Below are positions 61,968-64,000 of a stretch of DNA of 64,000 bases, piece after piece; within the stretch, counting starts at the first letter, position 1, and each line of letters opens with the position of its first letter. The notes under the pieces are model-generated. The model was given only the letters and a program-made list of their open reading frames with translations. It searched no databases and was not told the DNA's origin. The DNA comes from Helopsaltes ochotensis. Lineage: Eukaryota > Chordata > Aves > Passeriformes > Locustellidae. The stretch lies in contig VXBM01000558.1 in assembly GCA_013400155.1 (NCBI GenBank), positions 366,428-430,427 on the forward strand, given 5' to 3'. The position numbers and the translations under genes were made by a program.

Positions 61968-62935
61968 ATCATAGAATGGCCTGGATCAGATGGGGCCCTC
62001 AGGATCATCTAGGTCCAACCCCACAGCCTTGGGCAGGGAGACCTTCCACCACACCAGGCTACTCAAAGCCCCATCCAAACTGACCTTGAACACTTCCAGG
62101 AATGAGGCATCTGGAGTTTCCCTGGGCAACCTGTGCCAACGTCTCACCGCCCTCATAGTAAATTTCCTCCTAATATGTAAACCTACCCCCTTTCAGAGTG
62201 AAGTCACTACTCCTTGTCCCATTGCCACATCCCCTTGGGAAAAGGCCCTCCACAGCTCTCTTGTAAGCCCCCTTCAGGTACTGGAAGGTGCTCCAAAGTC
62301 TTCCCAGAGCCTTCTCTTGGGCCAGACTAAACAACCCCAACTCTCTCAGCCTGTCTTCATAGGGGAGGTGCCACAGCCCTCTGATCATCATTGTGGCACT
62401 CCTTTGGATGCTCTCCATCAGGTCCGTGTCTTTCCTATGTTGGAGGCCCCAGAGCTGGATGCAGCTCTCCAGGTGGGGTCTCAGAAGAGCAGAGCAGAGG
62501 GGCAGAACCATCTCCCTCACCCTGCTGGCCACACTGCTTTGGATGCAGCCCAAGATATGTTCGGCTTTTGGTCCTGGTAGTGCACATTGTCGTGTCATGT
62601 CCAGCCTCTCATCCCCCAGTGCTCTGAAGTCCTTCTCAGCAGGGCTGCTCCTAATCCATTCTCTGCCCAGCCTGTGTTTGTGATTGGGATTACCCTGACC
62701 CAGGTGCAGGACCTTGCACTTGGCCTTGTGGAACTTTGTGAGGTTTGTTCGGGCTCACCTCTCAAGCCTGCCCAGGTTCCTCTGGATGGCCTCCCGTCCC
62801 TCCAGCATGTCAACCACACCACACCACAGCTGGGTGTCATCTGCAAACTTGCTGAAGGTGCACTTGATCCCAGTGTCCATGAGACTGTCAAACAGATTGG
62901 AGTCCATGGAGTTCTCAATAGAGTTGAACTACATA
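61968..62935 (-). mobile_element. CR1 LINE fragment (about 1 kb), antisense
   Basis: On the minus strand this is the CR1 3' end with the C-terminal part of the reverse transcriptase ORF. Recognisable segments are ILGCIQSSVASRVREMVLPL, then CSALLRPHLESCIQLWG, RSATMMIRGLWHL, RLRELGLFSLAQEKA and FQYLKGAYK. The coding is broken into at least two frames (62170-62598 and 62595-62918), so the copy is dead. On the + strand the element opens with ATCATAGAATGGCCTGG, the reverse of the CR1 terminus. It lies downstream of FREM2 or within a long 3' UTR. Confidence 0.92.
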
Positions 62936-63114
62936 AAATCTGATTTGGGATGTTGAGACCTTGCTAAAATCTCTTCCACCGCCACCACCATCTTGTGATG
63001 GTGTGCACAGGCAGTCCCAGTACACTTGGCATTTGGTGTTCCAGGGATCATGCTGCAGAGATCAGTTAGCAGAGCAGGATTCAATTTGAAAGCAGCTTGT
63101 AAGCACACAATGCT
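62936..63114. other. Unassigned 3' flank before gap
   Basis: About 180 bases between the CR1 and the gap with a CACCGCCACCACCATC tract. No gene or repeat family is recognised. Confidence 0.5.
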
Positions 63115-63139
63115 NNNNNNNNNNNNNNNNNNNNNNNNN
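63115..63139. other. Assembly gap, 25 N
   Basis: A run of 25 N directly against a long A homopolymer. The size is probably nominal. Confidence 0.99.

Positions 63140-63228
<89 letters not shown>
63140..63228. repeat. 89-base uninterrupted poly-A run beside gap
   Basis: Eighty-nine A with no interruption, right after the 25-N gap. No retrocopy body is seen on the sequenced side. An assembly or sequencing artefact at the gap edge, or a real A tract of uncertain length, are both possible. The lysine or phenylalanine open frames across it are meaningless. Confidence 0.9.
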
Positions 63229-63231
<3 letters not shown>

Positions 63232-64000
63232 ATCCAGAAGGTTTCCCATCCTGGTTGTGGGGTCAGTCAACACAGATAGACCTGACCTAGTAATTCTGCA
63301 CAGTTGTCCTGTGAGCCTTATGGCTCACAACCATGTACTAGGCTAGGAATATCTGTGCTATGATTCATGTTACAGTGTAAATATGCCCACAGAGAGGCTC
63401 GTGCTGGTATCTGTTGCTCTGGATTTGTGTTGTTATGAGGTCACTCATTTAACAGAATTTCATCAGCTTTTCACAAAATGAGTCAGGTCAGAATCTACCT
63501 TTCCTAGGTTTTCTGAAGATGGTGATTAATTGACAGCTTAATTGAAGAATGTTTGCCGTACCCGAAGGGTCAAACTCCATTACTAAACGCTTGCAGTCAT
63601 CTTTTTTTTTTTTATTAATCTGAGTTCTAGCCTGAAACAATTTTCTGTAAGCCATGCCCAATGCTTTAGACCCTTCCCCCAGTCACCGGACAGCAATTTG
63701 CTCTTGTAATGAAGTTTCTGTTTTTGTGATGCATGTATTATGTGTGCAAGATTGATCAAAGACTTAACCCATGGATATTTTTTATATTTAGGAAGTTTAC
63801 CACTACGTTGCAAATGTACACTAAGATCAAATTCTCCTTTGTGCCTATGTGTGCCATCACTATGAGAAAAGCAGAATTTCTCTCCTAGAACCTGCATGTT
63901 TGGATAGTACCAGTCAATGATACAGTAGAATGGGACACATGTAAATAATAAAACATTTTAATATTTATGAAATGCCTGTTTTGTATAATCAGAGATGATC
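63229..64000. other. 3' flank of FREM2 or distal 3' UTR
   Basis: AT-rich sequence with no exon that I can support. An AATAAA sits at 63947-63952 in AAATAATAAAACATTTTAAT, which could serve as a distal polyadenylation signal if the transcript extends this far. The 104-codon minus-strand frame at 63583-63897 has no family resemblance. Confidence 0.5.

Noticed and set aside
62170..62918. Reverse transcriptase-like gene on the minus strand
   Set aside because: It is the broken C-terminal part of a CR1 LINE, split between frames and without the rest of the ORF, so it is annotated as a mobile element and not as a gene.
62929..63346. Open frames of 106 and 114 codons crossing the poly-A run and N gap
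   Set aside because: They are poly-lysine or poly-phenylalanine translations of a homopolymer plus unknown bases.
1..64000. CRISPR arrays, operons, bacterial mobile elements, tRNA or rRNA genes
   Set aside because: None was seen. The window is intron-rich vertebrate DNA with one large gene. Microsatellites and CR1/LTR repeats account for the repeated structure found.

Overview
This window is vertebrate nuclear DNA, almost certainly from a bird. It is AT-rich, with long introns, several CR1 LINE fragments in both orientations, a roughly 1 kb LTR of a type I associate with non-galliform birds, and two runs of N from a draft assembly. It is not a dense or bacterial-type region. A single protein-coding gene on the + strand runs through nearly all of it.

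The gene is FREM2 (FRAS1-related extracellular matrix protein 2), 3' half only. Twenty-two coding exons can be placed between 4640 and 60621. Every intron is GT-AG and the frame is continuous with no frameshift or premature stop. They encode the last 1417 residues: five Calx-beta domains (exons at 4640-34456), a cysteine-bearing ectodomain region of about 600 residues with no domain name that I can assign (35354-58421), and a last exon (60109-60621) with a furin-type site, one transmembrane helix, a 34-residue cytoplasmic tail and a C-terminal S-S-E-V PDZ ligand. The first exon in the window needs one base from an upstream exon, so the large 5' exon with signal peptide and CSPG repeats lies to the left of the window. 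From what I recall of the 24-exon human gene these would be exons 3-24, but that numbering is inferred.

Layout: 1-4639 is upstream intron with a probable LTR remnant. 4640-11119 holds Calx-beta 1 and 2. 11120-24693 is a 13.6 kb intron with nothing recognisable but microsatellites. 24694-34456 holds Calx-beta 3-5, with a 160-base gap and a solo LTR in one intron. 35354-38576 is the first part of the post-Calx region. 38577-47978 is a 9.4 kb intron with two CR1 pieces. 47979-60621 is the rest of the gene. 60622-64000 is 3' UTR and flank, with an antisense CR1 of about 1 kb, a second gap and an 89-base A run.

FREM2 protein is known to act with FRAS1 and FREM1 in the Fraser complex of embryonic epithelial basement membranes. 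I found no second gene, RNA gene or undescribed system. The most informative observations concern the internal structure of the gene: a run of nine symmetric phase-1 exons, a cysteine pair shared only by Calx-beta 2 and 4, and the well-kept but unnamed post-Calx region. Gene and repeat identities come from recognition, not from a database search.
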